A stretch of DNA of 64,000 nucleotides from Ruegeria haliotis (GTDB taxonomy: Bacteria > Pseudomonadota > Alphaproteobacteria > Rhodobacterales > Rhodobacteraceae), in NCBI RefSeq assembly GCF_013377785.1, contig NZ_JABXWT010000001.1, positions 310,001 through 374,000 of the forward strand, written 5' to 3'. The notes below the pieces were generated by a model. It did no database searches, was not told where the DNA came from, and saw only the letters and a program-made list of their open reading frames with translations. The stretch's first letter is position 1. Each line of letters starts with the position of its first letter. A program made the position numbers and the translations under genes. Below, one piece after another: positions 8,685-17,631 of this stretch.

Positions 8685-9970
8685 AACCCGGCTGGCCGTC
8701 CGCCGATCCAGACCTCGGAAATCGCCCGATCATCGCCCATCATGATGGTCGGGAAAACGGCTTCCCAGATGTCGTCGGCATGCGCTTCGCGTTGCGCAAT
8801 GGCTGGGGTTGAGGCGAGATCCAGTACGATCAGATCCGCCTCCATCCCCGGTGCGATGTTACCGATACGGTCATCCATGCGCAGGGTCCGTGCCGAGCCG
8901 ACAGTGCCGAGCCACAGCAATTGCGCCGGGTGCAGGGGCCGCCCGCGCAATTGGCCAATTTCATAGGCTGCAGCCATCGTGCGCAACATGGAAAAGCTTG
9001 ACCCGCCGCCGGTATCCGTGGCCAGTCCGACGCGATGCCCGTCATGGATCAGGCCGTTCATGTCAAAAAGGCCCGACCCGATAAACGTGTTCGACGTTGG
9101 GCAATGGACCAGCGCTGCATCAACTTCGCGCAGTCGGTCACGCTCCCGGTCTTCCAGATGAATGACGTGACCGTAAAGACCGTTCGTCCCCAGAAGGCCG
9201 AATTTTTCATAAGTATCAAGGTAATCACGCGCGTCAGGGAACAGGGACCGGACCCATTCTATTTCGTCCGTCTGCTCGCTTAGATGGGTCTGCATCAGGC
9301 AATGTGGATGCTCGGCCCAGAGGGCGCCCATCGCTTCCAGTTGTTCTGGAGTGGATGTGGGCGAAAACCGTGGGGTGATTGCGTAGGATAACCGGTCGAC
9401 ACCGTGCCATTTCTCCAACAGCGCTTCTGACTGATCGTAGGCGGTTTGAGCCGTATCTCGCAGCCCGTCAGGCGCGTTGCGATCCATACAGGTTTTGCCC
9501 GCCACAACGCGCTGTCCACGGTTTTGGGCAGCGGTGAAGAAGGCATCGACACTCTCGGGGTGTATTGTGCAAAAACTGCACATGGTCGTCGTGCCATGCG
9601 CCGTGGTCAGGTCGAGATAGCGGTTGGCGATTTCCGTCGCATAATCGATATCACCGAACTTCATCTCCTCGGGGAAGGTGTAGGTATTCAACCAGTCGAT
9701 CAACCGCTTGCCCCAACTCGCGATCATTGCGGTCTGCGGGTAGTGAACGTGGGGATCAATGAACCCGGCCATGATCAACCGGGCGCCATAATTTCTGACG
9801 TCGGCATCGGGATGGGCGCGGGTCAGATCGTCCGCAGTCCCCAGCGCCGACACGCGCCCATCCTGGATCAAGACGGCTTCGTCCAGTCTGGCTGCGTCGG
9901 TTGGCTCACCCTCAAAGGGTGATCCGTCAAAACTCAGAACGCGCCCTTTCAAAAGCGTTTTTTGCGCCAT
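8681..9970 (-). CDS. guaD: Guanine deaminase
   Basis: A 429-residue amidohydrolase matching guanine deaminase, which converts guanine to xanthine. Visible motifs are GFIDPHVHYPQTAMI (His74 and His76, metal ligands), SWGKRLIDWLNTYTFPEE, MQTHLSEQ, YGHVIHLED, VHCPTSN and LATDTGGGSSFSML. Length and order fit the family. The 3' ends of this gene and the 8-oxoguanine deaminase gene overlap by four bases. Together they would funnel guanine and oxidised guanine into purine catabolism, but no xanthine dehydrogenase gene is in the window. Confidence 0.92.
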   Translation of the reverse strand: MAQKTLLKGRVLSFDGSPFEGEPTDAARLDEAVLIQDGRVSALGTADDLTRAHPDADVRNYGARLIMAGFIDPHVHYPQTAMIASWGKRLIDWLNTYTFPEEMKFGDIDYATEIANRYLDLTTAHGTTTMCSFCTIHPESVDAFFTAAQNRGQRVVAGKTCMDRNAPDGLRDTAQTAYDQSEALLEKWHGVDRLSYAITPRFSPTSTPEQLEAMGALWAEHPHCLMQTHLSEQTDEIEWVRSLFPDARDYLDTYEKFGLLGTNGLYGHVIHLEDRERDRLREVDAALVHCPTSNTFIGSGLFDMNGLIHDGHRVGLATDTGGGSSFSMLRTMAAAYEIGQLRGRPLHPAQLLWLGTVGSARTLRMDDRIGNIAPGMEADLIVLDLASTPAIAQREAHADDIWEAVFPTIMMGDDRAISEVWIGGRPAGF

Positions 9971-10109
9971 TTTCCCTATTCTCCACCTGTTTGGGGTCGC
10001 TCTACAGCATAGGCGGGCGAAAGTTGCGGGTAAATCGGACCATTGTCATTGTTTTCCGGTAGCTGCTTCTTCTATTTAGGGACCAATCGCGGAAAAAAGG
10101 GGGCAGCGC

Positions 10110-11504
10110 ATGACGACAGGCATTGACGAGGCCAAGCCAGACCAGCCCCGGGAAGATGACGCCTATGCGCTGGATCGCCGGACTGTTGCGGCGATCCTCT
10201 ACGCGGTGGATGTGGATGACCGCGCCAAGCTGATCGAGCTGATGGAACCGCTGCACGCCGCCGACATCGCCGACCTTCTGGAACAGATCAACGCGTATGA
10301 TCGCGCCCGCCTGATCCGGCTGTATGACAAGGAATTCGACGGCGATATTCTGTCCGAGCTGGACGAGGCCGTTCGCGAAGAGATTATTGGCGTTCTGAAC
10401 CCCGACGTTCTGGCCGAAGCCGTGCGCGAGATGGAAAGCGACGACGTCGTCGACTTGCTGGAAGATCTGGAAGAGCCGCAGCAGGAAACCATCCTGGAGG
10501 CGCTGGAAGATTCCGAACGGATTGCGGCTGAACAAGCACTGTCCTATCCGGAAAACTCTGCTGGCCGCCTTATGCAGCGTGAAGTGGTTATGGCACCCGA
10601 ACACTGGACGGTGGGGCAGGCCATTGATTTCATGCGCGCAAATGATGGCCTGCCCGAGCAGTTCTATCACATCGTTCTGGTAGATCCCCGGCTTAAACCT
10701 GTCGCTCAGGTCACGCTGGGCAAATTGATGGCCACACGGCGCGATGTGCCGTTGCACGACATCTCGGAAGAGGAATTCCACGTTATCCCCGCCGATCAGG
10801 ACGAAGAGGATGTGGCCTACGCTTTCAATCAGTACCATCTGATCTCGGCCCCCGTTGTGGATTCGGACGGTCGACTGGTTGGGGTAATCACCATTGATGA
10901 CGCCATGGTTGTTCTGGATGAGGAATACGAAGAGGACATGCTGCGTCTCGCAGGTGTCAGCGACGAAAGCTCGCTGTCCGACAGTGTTGCGGCGACCAGC
11001 AAGCGGCGCTTGCCATGGCTGGCGGTCAACCTGTGTACCTCCATCTGCGCGTCGCTGGTGATTTCGCAATTCGAGATGGCGATCGATCAACTGGTGGCGC
11101 TGGCCATTCTGATGCCGATCGTGGCGTCGATGGGGGGCAATGCGGGCACGCAGTCCCTGACCGTTGCGGTACGCGCGTTGGCGACGCGTGACCTGACCCA
11201 ATCCAACGTGGCACGGGTGATCCGGCGCGAGCTGTTGGTGGGCATGCTGAACGGGCTGTGCTTTGCCACCATATTGGGAACTGTCGGGATGCTCTGGTTC
11301 GACTCGCCGCTGTTGGGGGTCGTGATCGGGTCTGCATTGGTCGTGAACATGATCATCGCAGGCTTTGCAGGTACGGTAGTACCGGTGGTGCTGGATCGGT
11401 TGGGCGTTGACCCGGCGCTGGCGTCAGGAACCTTTGTGACAACGACGACGGATGTCATGGGGTTCTTCATCTTTTTGGGGCTTGCCAGCGTGGTGCTACT
11501 GTGA
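10110..11504 (+). CDS. mgtE: MgtE-type magnesium transporter
   Basis: A 464-residue MgtE protein, a Mg2+ channel. The acidic N-terminal superhelical domain covers residues about 35-145, a CBS pair about 150-275 (VGVITIDDAMVVLDEE), and the five-helix membrane pore 300-464, with the conserved MPIVASMGGNAGTQSLTV selectivity segment and a TTTDVMGFFIFLG end. A GGGGG site precedes ATG 10110. No magnesium riboswitch is evident in the short leader. The last bases overlap the GTG of the 5-formyltetrahydrofolate cyclo-ligase gene, implying translational coupling. Confidence 0.95.
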   Translation: MTTGIDEAKPDQPREDDAYALDRRTVAAILYAVDVDDRAKLIELMEPLHAADIADLLEQINAYDRARLIRLYDKEFDGDILSELDEAVREEIIGVLNPDVLAEAVREMESDDVVDLLEDLEEPQQETILEALEDSERIAAEQALSYPENSAGRLMQREVVMAPEHWTVGQAIDFMRANDGLPEQFYHIVLVDPRLKPVAQVTLGKLMATRRDVPLHDISEEEFHVIPADQDEEDVAYAFNQYHLISAPVVDSDGRLVGVITIDDAMVVLDEEYEEDMLRLAGVSDESSLSDSVAATSKRRLPWLAVNLCTSICASLVISQFEMAIDQLVALAILMPIVASMGGNAGTQSLTVAVRALATRDLTQSNVARVIRRELLVGMLNGLCFATILGTVGMLWFDSPLLGVVIGSALVVNMIIAGFAGTVVPVVLDRLGVDPALASGTFVTTTTDVMGFFIFLGLASVVLL

Positions 11505-12058
11505 CCGATCTGACCGAAATCAAAGCAGCTGCCCGCAAGGCGGCCTTTGCCCGCCGCAAGGCCGCGTTCGATATGCGCCCGCCGGGTGCAGCAGGGCGTC
11601 TGTCCGAGGTGCTGGCCGGGCATCGCGGGGTGCCTTTGTCGGGCTACATGCCGATCCGGACCGAAGTTGACCCTCTGCCCGCAATGGCCGAAGCTTCGGC
11701 CTATGGCTCGGTAGGCGTGCCGGTGATTCAGAGGGCGGGGCAGGCGCTCCGCTTCTCCCGCTGGACACCGGAAGGTAAGCTGAAAGATGGCCCGTTCGGG
11801 GCTAAAGTGCCCGAGCTTGATGACTATTTCGATCCAGAGATCCTGATCGTTCCGATGGTTGCTTTCGACGCACAAGGCGGCAGGTTGGGATATGGCGGCG
11901 GGTTCTATGACCGTACGCTGGAAGGGCTGCGCGCGAAACGACCCACGTTAGCCATAGGTTTTGCCTTTGACGCACAAGAGGCCGACAATCTGCCACTTGA
12001 GCCGACCGATCAGCCGCTGGATATGGTGATCACCGAAAGCCGGGTGCTGACGTTCTAG
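11501..12058 (+). CDS. 5-formyltetrahydrofolate cyclo-ligase
   Basis: A 185-residue protein of the 5-formyltetrahydrofolate cyclo-ligase family, which uses ATP to turn 5-formyl-THF into 5,10-methenyl-THF. It has the N-terminal KAAARKAAFARRKAAF basic segment and the nucleotide-binding loop GGRLGYGGGFYDRTL. It starts with GTG 11501, overlapping the mgtE stop by four bases. It is convergent with a small secreted protein gene, and the YmdB-type phosphodiesterase gene lies just beyond on the same strand. Confidence 0.92.
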   Translation: MTDLTEIKAAARKAAFARRKAAFDMRPPGAAGRLSEVLAGHRGVPLSGYMPIRTEVDPLPAMAEASAYGSVGVPVIQRAGQALRFSRWTPEGKLKDGPFGAKVPELDDYFDPEILIVPMVAFDAQGGRLGYGGGFYDRTLEGLRAKRPTLAIGFAFDAQEADNLPLEPTDQPLDMVITESRVLTF

Positions 12059-12061
12059 GCC

Positions 12062-12292
12062 TCAGTTCTCGAAGTGGCTGCGCAGGTAATCCCAGGCATC
12101 CACCTCGGTGCCGTCAGTCAGAATGCAAACGCCATACTCGCTGCCATCGGAGTTCTTGCGAATTTGGTACTCTCCGTCATTCTCGATGCAGAATGTGGCG
12201 GCCGGGTTGGCCATTGTTGTCTTTGTCGTGGTCTGTGCCAAAGCGCCTGTGGCGATCAAGCAGGCGATTGCGGCAACTGCAATGCGTTTCAC
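12062..12292 (-). CDS. Small secreted DUF333 protein
   Basis: A 76-residue protein with a signal peptide (MKRIAVAAIACLIATGALAQ) and a DUF333 domain (NPAATFCIENDGEYQIRKNSDGSEYGVCILTDG), containing two conserved cysteines. DUF333 proteins have been loosely called hemolysin-like, without proof. I chose GTG 12292 because GGAG lies eight bases upstream and it gives a clean signal peptide; a TTG 15 bases earlier overlaps that site. It is a short single gene between two plus-strand genes. Confidence 0.8.
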   Translation of the reverse strand: MKRIAVAAIACLIATGALAQTTTKTTMANPAATFCIENDGEYQIRKNSDGSEYGVCILTDGTEVDAWDYLRSHFEN

Positions 12293-12426
12293 AAAATTCT
12301 CCGTCAATATGAATTCGTGCGTTTCAGATTGGCATCTTTGTGTGTGATTGCAATACCGCTTTGATAGCCAGTTATTTGCACGGTTCCGCCTTGTTATTGC
12401 CGTGCTCAGCCCCTACGACCCCGGAT

Positions 12427-13239
12427 ATGAGGATTTTGTTTCTGGGTGATGTCATGGGTCGTGCGGGTCGCACGGCCATTCAAGAACACCTGCCGCGTCT
12501 GCGTGAAGACTGGCGGTTGGATTTCGTCGTGGTCAATGGCGAGAACGCCTCGAACGGGATGGGACTGACTGGCGATCACGCCAAGCTGCTACTGGATGCC
12601 GGGGCTGATTGTGTGACCCTTGGGGATCATGCATTCGATCAAAAGGATATGTTGCAGTTCATCGAGAAAGAACCGCGCATCGTGCGCCCGGTGAACTTTG
12701 CCAAAGGAGCTCCGGGACGGGGCCATCGCCTTTACACTGCGCCGGGTGGGCGCAAGGTGCTGGTTGTGCAGGTGCTGGGACAGGTGTTCATGAAGCGGCC
12801 GTTTGATGACCCGTTTTCGGCCATTGAGCCGATCCTGAAGTCCCATCCCCGCGGCGGACAAGCGCAGGCAATCATCGTGGATATGCACTGCGAGGCGACC
12901 TCGGAAAAGATGGCCATGGGGCATTATTGCGACAAGCGTGCCAGCCTCGTTGTGGGAACGCATACGCATGTCCCGACCGCGGATTCTCAGATTCTGCCGG
13001 GCGGCACGGCGTATCTGACTGATGCGGGCATGTGCGGTGACTACGACTCGGTCATTGGGATGGAAAAACAGGAACCGATGCGCCGGTTCATCACCGGAAT
13101 GCCCAAGGCGCGGTTTACCCCTGCCAATGGCGAGGCAACGCTAAGCGGCGTGTTCGTCGAGACCGATGACCGCGATGGTCAGGCCAAATCGGTGCGTATG
13201 GTGCGCGTGGGTGGACGTTTGGAACAGGCGGGTCCGTAA
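12427..13239 (+). CDS. YmdB-like metallophosphoesterase (TIGR00282 family)
   Basis: A 270-residue calcineurin-type phosphoesterase of the TIGR00282/YmdB family; Bacillus and Deinococcus members hydrolyse 2',3'-cyclic nucleotides. It has the family motifs LFLGDVMGRAGR at the N-terminus, VVNGENASNGMG, LGDHAFDQKD and GTHTHVPTADSQILP, which supply the metal-binding Asp, Asn, Glu and His residues. ATG 12427 is the only start giving the canonical N-terminus. An SLC13-type permease gene follows after about 86 bases in the same direction. Confidence 0.9.
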   Translation: MRILFLGDVMGRAGRTAIQEHLPRLREDWRLDFVVVNGENASNGMGLTGDHAKLLLDAGADCVTLGDHAFDQKDMLQFIEKEPRIVRPVNFAKGAPGRGHRLYTAPGGRKVLVVQVLGQVFMKRPFDDPFSAIEPILKSHPRGGQAQAIIVDMHCEATSEKMAMGHYCDKRASLVVGTHTHVPTADSQILPGGTAYLTDAGMCGDYDSVIGMEKQEPMRRFITGMPKARFTPANGEATLSGVFVETDDRDGQAKSVRMVRVGGRLEQAGP

Positions 13240-13325
13240 ACGACACGACGGGCTTGCCCTGTCGCGTTCAATGCGTGAAACTACCGGTCAGGCGCTTGGG
13301 CCAGGGTTCGGACAGAATACCACGA

Positions 13326-15104
13326 ATGCAATTCCTTCCACTGACAGAAACCGGCAGCGCAATTCTGGCGCTCATGATTGTTGTGGGCATGTTCATCATG
13401 TTCCTGCGCGAGGTCTATCCGACCGAAGTGGTCGCCATCGGCGGCGTCGCCCTGATGCTGGTCACAGGCATCTTGCCGTATCAGAACGCGCTGGCGGTTC
13501 TGTCTAACCCCGCCCCTTGGACGATTGGCGCTATGTTCATCATCATGGGGGCTTTGGTTCGAACCGGGGCGCTGGACGCCTTTACCTCGACCGCGCAGAG
13601 ACAGGCACAGGTGAACCCCCGCGTCGCCATAGCGTTGCTGATGGCATTTGTCGTCATTGCCTCGGCCGTGGTGTCGAACACACCGGTTGTGGTGGTGATG
13701 ATCCCTGTCTTCATCCAGATCGCGCGCACGTTGAATGTTCCCGCCTCAAAACTGCTGATCCCGCTCAGCTATGCGGCCATTCTGGGCGGGACACTGACGT
13801 TGATCGGCACATCGACCAACCTGCTGGTGGACGGCGTTGCGCGCGCGCAGGGTATGAAACCGTTCACGATTTTCGAAGTCACACCTCTGGGCATCGCTCT
13901 GGTGATCTATGGCATGTTCTATTTGCGCTTCATCGCACCCCGTCTGCTGCCTGAGCGCGACAGCATGGCCTCGATGCTCAGCGACCGGTCAAGGATGAAG
14001 TTCTTTACCGAGGCAGTGATCCCGCCGGAAAGCAATCTGATTGACCGCGAAGTCACGGGCGTACAGTTGTTCAAGCGCCCCGGCGTGCGTTTGATCGACG
14101 TGATCCGCGGGGACGAGTCGTTGCGGCGCAATCTCAAGGGCGTCATGCTCAAGGTTGGTGACCGTGTGGTTCTGCGCACCGAAATGACCGAGTTGTTGAG
14201 CCTTCAAAGCAACAAAGAGCTCAAGCGTGTGGATCAGGTTTCGGCAGTGGAAACCAAAACCGTCGAGGTTCTGATCACGCCGGGTTGCCGCATGGTGGGC
14301 CGCACGCTAGGCGCGCTGCGTCTGCGCCGTCGATACGGTGTTTATGTGCTTGCGGTTCACCGCCGAAATCAGAACATCGGCCGCCAGTTGGATGAATTGG
14401 TCGTCCGGGTCGGTGATACTTTACTGCTCGAAGGTGCCCCGGCTGATATTCAAAAGCTGGCGGCGGACATGGATATGGTGGACGTGACCCAGCCATCGGC
14501 CCGGGCGTTTCGCCGCAACCATGCACCGATCGCGATTGGGGCGCTAGCCGGGATCGTGGTGCTGGCCGCGCTGGGCATTGCGCCGATCCTGCTACTTTCG
14601 ATCCTTGCCGTTGCTGTTGTTCTGCTGACCCGCTGTATCGACGCGGATGAAGCATTTTCCTTTGTTGAGGGTCGGCTGCTTGCGCTTATTTTCTCGATGT
14701 TGGCCATCGGGGCAGCGTTGAACAGTTCGGGCGCAGTGTCCCTGATCGTTGAAGCCATCGCTCCGGGCTTGAGCACGTTGCCGCCATTCCTGATCATCTG
14801 GGCGGTCTATCTGCTGACCTCGGTTCTGACTGAGCTGGTGTCCAACAATGCGGTTGCCGTTGTGGTGACGCCGATTGCCATCGGGTTGGCACAGGCGGTC
14901 GGGATCGACCCTCGACCGCTTGTCGTGGCCGTTATGGTCGCTGCGTCAGCGTCGTTTGCAACACCGATCGGATACCAGACCAACATGATGGTTTACGGCC
15001 CCGGCGGATACCGGTTTGTGGATTTCATGAAAGTTGGCATCCCACTGAACCTGACGGTTGGTTTTCTGGCGTCCTTGCTGATCCCGTTGATCTGGCCGCT
15101 CTGA
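13326..15104 (+). CDS. SLC13/DASS-type permease with two TrkA-C domains
   Basis: A 592-residue membrane protein of the SLC13 (citrate transporter/ArsB-like) superfamily. Hydrophobic helices flank a soluble central part at roughly residues 210-395 that contains two TrkA-C (RCK_C) domains. Helix motifs SNTPVVVVMIPVFI, LGGTLTLIGTSTNLLVDG and SNNAVAVVVTPIAIGLA are the paired hairpins of this fold. The substrate could be a dicarboxylate, sulfate or another anion and cannot be told from sequence. ATG 13326 (MQFLPLTETGSAIL) gives the family-like start. The window holds a second, distinct member at 19313-21085. Confidence 0.9.
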   Translation: MQFLPLTETGSAILALMIVVGMFIMFLREVYPTEVVAIGGVALMLVTGILPYQNALAVLSNPAPWTIGAMFIIMGALVRTGALDAFTSTAQRQAQVNPRVAIALLMAFVVIASAVVSNTPVVVVMIPVFIQIARTLNVPASKLLIPLSYAAILGGTLTLIGTSTNLLVDGVARAQGMKPFTIFEVTPLGIALVIYGMFYLRFIAPRLLPERDSMASMLSDRSRMKFFTEAVIPPESNLIDREVTGVQLFKRPGVRLIDVIRGDESLRRNLKGVMLKVGDRVVLRTEMTELLSLQSNKELKRVDQVSAVETKTVEVLITPGCRMVGRTLGALRLRRRYGVYVLAVHRRNQNIGRQLDELVVRVGDTLLLEGAPADIQKLAADMDMVDVTQPSARAFRRNHAPIAIGALAGIVVLAALGIAPILLLSILAVAVVLLTRCIDADEAFSFVEGRLLALIFSMLAIGAALNSSGAVSLIVEAIAPGLSTLPPFLIIWAVYLLTSVLTELVSNNAVAVVVTPIAIGLAQAVGIDPRPLVVAVMVAASASFATPIGYQTNMMVYGPGGYRFVDFMKVGIPLNLTVGFLASLLIPLIWPL

Positions 15105-15202
15105 CATCGGCGCAGATCTGCCGCTTGATGCACAAAAACCTTGCAAATGGCCACGGACACACAATCTTTTGTGAATGTGATTTGCAAAAGGGGATTTTGA
15201 CC

Positions 15203-15949
15203 ATGCTCGGAACCGGAAAGGCCTTGTTGGCCAGCACTGTGATTTGGACTGCTCTGAGCGGTGCAAGCTTTGCTGGAACGGTTGAAGGATCAGCCACCTA
15301 TCGCGAGCGGATTGCGGTTCCACCCGATGCGACCCTTTTTGTCGAACTTCAGGATGTCTCATTGGCGGATGCGCCCGCCGTTACACTTGCCGCGCAACGG
15401 TATGTGGTGAGCGGCGTTCCGGCCCAGTTTAAGCTGACTTTTGATGATGCACTTATTCAAGACCGCCACCGCTATGTAGTGAGGGCGTCGATCAGTCAGG
15501 GACAAAAACTGCTCTTTACCACCGACACAGCCTATCCCGTTTTGACCGACGGGGCAGGGAATTCGGCCGATTTGGTGCTGGTGCAGGCGCAGACACAGGT
15601 GCAGGGGACAGCTATGTTGGAGAATACGCAATGGACTGCCGCTGTGTTGAATGGCGCACCTATTGAAACGGAAAAACACCCGGAAATCTCGTTTGCACAA
15701 GATGGGGCCTTTGCTGGCACCGGAGGGTGCAACCGTTTCAGTGGACAGGCAGAGATTTCAGGCAACCGGATAGAGTTTCCCGATAACATGGCGGCAACTC
15801 TGATGGCATGCCCGCCGCCGTTGGACGAGGTTGAGCGGCAATTCCTGAAAGCGTTGCAGAGTGTCACCACTTTTGCGGTGCAAGGCGACGCGCTGGCTTT
15901 GCTGGACGCCACAGGTGAGCCTGTCATCAAACTGGTACGCAAACAGTAA
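15203..15949 (+). CDS. Exported YbaY-META two-domain protein
   Basis: A 248-residue exported protein. The signal peptide covers residues about 1-24. A YbaY/YscW-like beta-sandwich domain (GSATYRERIAVPPDATLFVELQD to about residue 130) is followed by a META domain (LENTQWTAAVLNG... GTGGCNRFSGQAEIS... MAATLMACPPPLDEVERQFLKAL). META proteins such as HslJ are envelope proteins tied to stress or antibiotic tolerance; the role of the fused form is not known. AAAAGGGG precedes ATG 15203 by six bases, and a TTTGCAAA octamer at 15181-15188 overlaps the start of that site. It converges on the FAD dehydrogenase gene with a 9-base gap. Confidence 0.85.
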   Translation: MLGTGKALLASTVIWTALSGASFAGTVEGSATYRERIAVPPDATLFVELQDVSLADAPAVTLAAQRYVVSGVPAQFKLTFDDALIQDRHRYVVRASISQGQKLLFTTDTAYPVLTDGAGNSADLVLVQAQTQVQGTAMLENTQWTAAVLNGAPIETEKHPEISFAQDGAFAGTGGCNRFSGQAEISGNRIEFPDNMAATLMACPPPLDEVERQFLKALQSVTTFAVQGDALALLDATGEPVIKLVRKQ

Positions 15950-15958
15950 GGCAGGCCC

Positions 15959-17620
15959 TCAGGCGACGGCCCTTGATCGCCCTGCGTTGCGGCCCGAAAA
16001 GATGCAGCCACCTAAAAACGTACCTTCCAGTGCGTTGTACCCGTGATAGCCACCGCCTCCGAACCCGGCGACTTCGCCAGCAGCAAACAGGCCAGGCACG
16101 ACCTGACCGTCAGCACCAATCATCTGGCTGTCAAGATTGGTCTGAAGCCCGCCCAGTGTCTTGCGGGTCAGCACGTGCAGTTTCACTGCGATCAGCGGAC
16201 CATTGTTAGGGGCAAGGAACCTATGAGGTTTCGCCGTGCGGATCAGCTTATCTCCGCGATAGTTGCGCGCCGCCAGGATCGCCATCATCTGTGCGTCCTT
16301 GGAGAACGGATTGTCGACTTGTGAATCGCGTGCCTCGATCTGGGCACGCAGATGGCTCTCGTCAATCAGGCCGCCACCCAGATGATTCATACCGTTGACC
16401 AACTCAGTCAGAGTGTTCGCTACCACGAAATCTTCACCCTTGTCCTTGAACGCTTCAACCGGAGCGGTGGCTTTGGACCCTGACAGGATGCGCTGGCGGA
16501 TGACTTCTTTCCAACTGCCCGAGGTGAAATCAGGGTTTTGTTCCGACCCGGACAGGGCGAATTCTTTCTTGATCACCTTCTGCGTCAGAACAAACCAGCT
16601 GTATTCATAGCCGGTTTTCAGAATCTCGCGCAGGGTACCCAGCGTATCGAATCCCGGCAGACATGGCGGCGCCAGTCGGTTGCCTTCGGCGTCGAACCAC
16701 ATCGAACTGGGCCCCGGCAGAATACGGATGCCGTGGGATGGCCAGATCGGATCCCAGTTCCGCACACCTTCGGTGTAATGCCACATGCGATCACCGTTGA
16801 TCACGTGCCCGCCCGCCTTTTCGCTGATGGGGATCATCCGACCGTCGACGTGGAATGGCACGCCTGCCACCATGTCTTGCGGTGGTTCGCCCAAACGGTC
16901 GCGGGGCCAGCTCTTGCGCACCATCTCAAAGTTGCCACCGATCCCGCCAGACGTGACGATGACGGATGGGGCGTATACTTCGAACTCACCCATTTCATCC
17001 CGGTTGGTCTGGCCTCCGCGCTGGGCGGGGTCATCGGCCAACACTTCGCCCGACACACCTTTGGCCGTGCCGTTCTGCATGATGATATGGCTGACCTGAT
17101 GTCGGAATTTCAACTGGATTAAATCGGCGCTGATGTGATCACGGATCCGGCGAATAAAATGCTCCAATACGCCCGGTCCGGTGCCCCACGTGATATGAAA
17201 CCGAGGGACCGAGTTGCCGTGCCCGTCCGCAAAGGACCCGCCGCGTTCCGCCCAGCCCACAACCGGGAACCAGCGTAGGCCCATGTCGTGTAACCATGGG
17301 CGCATCTCGCCAGCGGCGAACTCGACATAGGCCTCGGCCCACTTTCGGGGCCATAGGTCATCTTCCCGGTCGAACTGCGCGCTGCCCATCCAATCACGTA
17401 AGGCCAGATCCTGACTGTCGCGGATGCCCATGCGGCGCTGTTCCGGCGTGTTGACCATGAACAACCCACCAAGGCTCCAGAACGCCTGACCGCCCAGAAA
17501 GTGCTCGGGCTCCTGATCGAGGACGATCACTTTCTTGCCGCGATCACCCAGCTCTGCCGCTGCCGCCAATCCGGCCAGGCCGCCACCGACAACAATCGCG
17601 TCTGCAGTGTTATTGGTCAT
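15959..17620 (-). CDS. FAD-binding dehydrogenase (KSTD/fumarate-reductase-like)
   Basis: A 553-residue flavoprotein of the COG3573 type. It has an N-terminal FAD-binding Rossmann motif (VVGGGLAGLAAAAELGDRGK with downstream acidic residues) and a C-terminal VPGLFAAGEVAGFGGGGYHG segment typical of fumarate reductase/3-ketosteroid-dehydrogenase-like enzymes. The substrate is unknown. ATG 17620 follows AAGGACA; the open frame extends far upstream but only into the preceding gene. It lies 11 bases after the stop of a bile-acid:sodium-symporter-type gene, so the two form an operon, which suggests that the symporter brings in the substrate. Confidence 0.85.
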   Translation of the reverse strand: MTNNTADAIVVGGGLAGLAAAAELGDRGKKVIVLDQEPEHFLGGQAFWSLGGLFMVNTPEQRRMGIRDSQDLALRDWMGSAQFDREDDLWPRKWAEAYVEFAAGEMRPWLHDMGLRWFPVVGWAERGGSFADGHGNSVPRFHITWGTGPGVLEHFIRRIRDHISADLIQLKFRHQVSHIIMQNGTAKGVSGEVLADDPAQRGGQTNRDEMGEFEVYAPSVIVTSGGIGGNFEMVRKSWPRDRLGEPPQDMVAGVPFHVDGRMIPISEKAGGHVINGDRMWHYTEGVRNWDPIWPSHGIRILPGPSSMWFDAEGNRLAPPCLPGFDTLGTLREILKTGYEYSWFVLTQKVIKKEFALSGSEQNPDFTSGSWKEVIRQRILSGSKATAPVEAFKDKGEDFVVANTLTELVNGMNHLGGGLIDESHLRAQIEARDSQVDNPFSKDAQMMAILAARNYRGDKLIRTAKPHRFLAPNNGPLIAVKLHVLTRKTLGGLQTNLDSQMIGADGQVVPGLFAAGEVAGFGGGGYHGYNALEGTFLGGCIFSGRNAGRSRAVA

Positions 17621-17631
17621 CAGGTGTCCTT

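Noticed and set aside
10002-11201. 399-codon minus-strand frame opposite mgtE, and similar long frames opposite betC (27519-28952) and the AI-2E-type gene (50075-51169)
   Set aside because: All are antisense to clear family members and show no recognisable domains.
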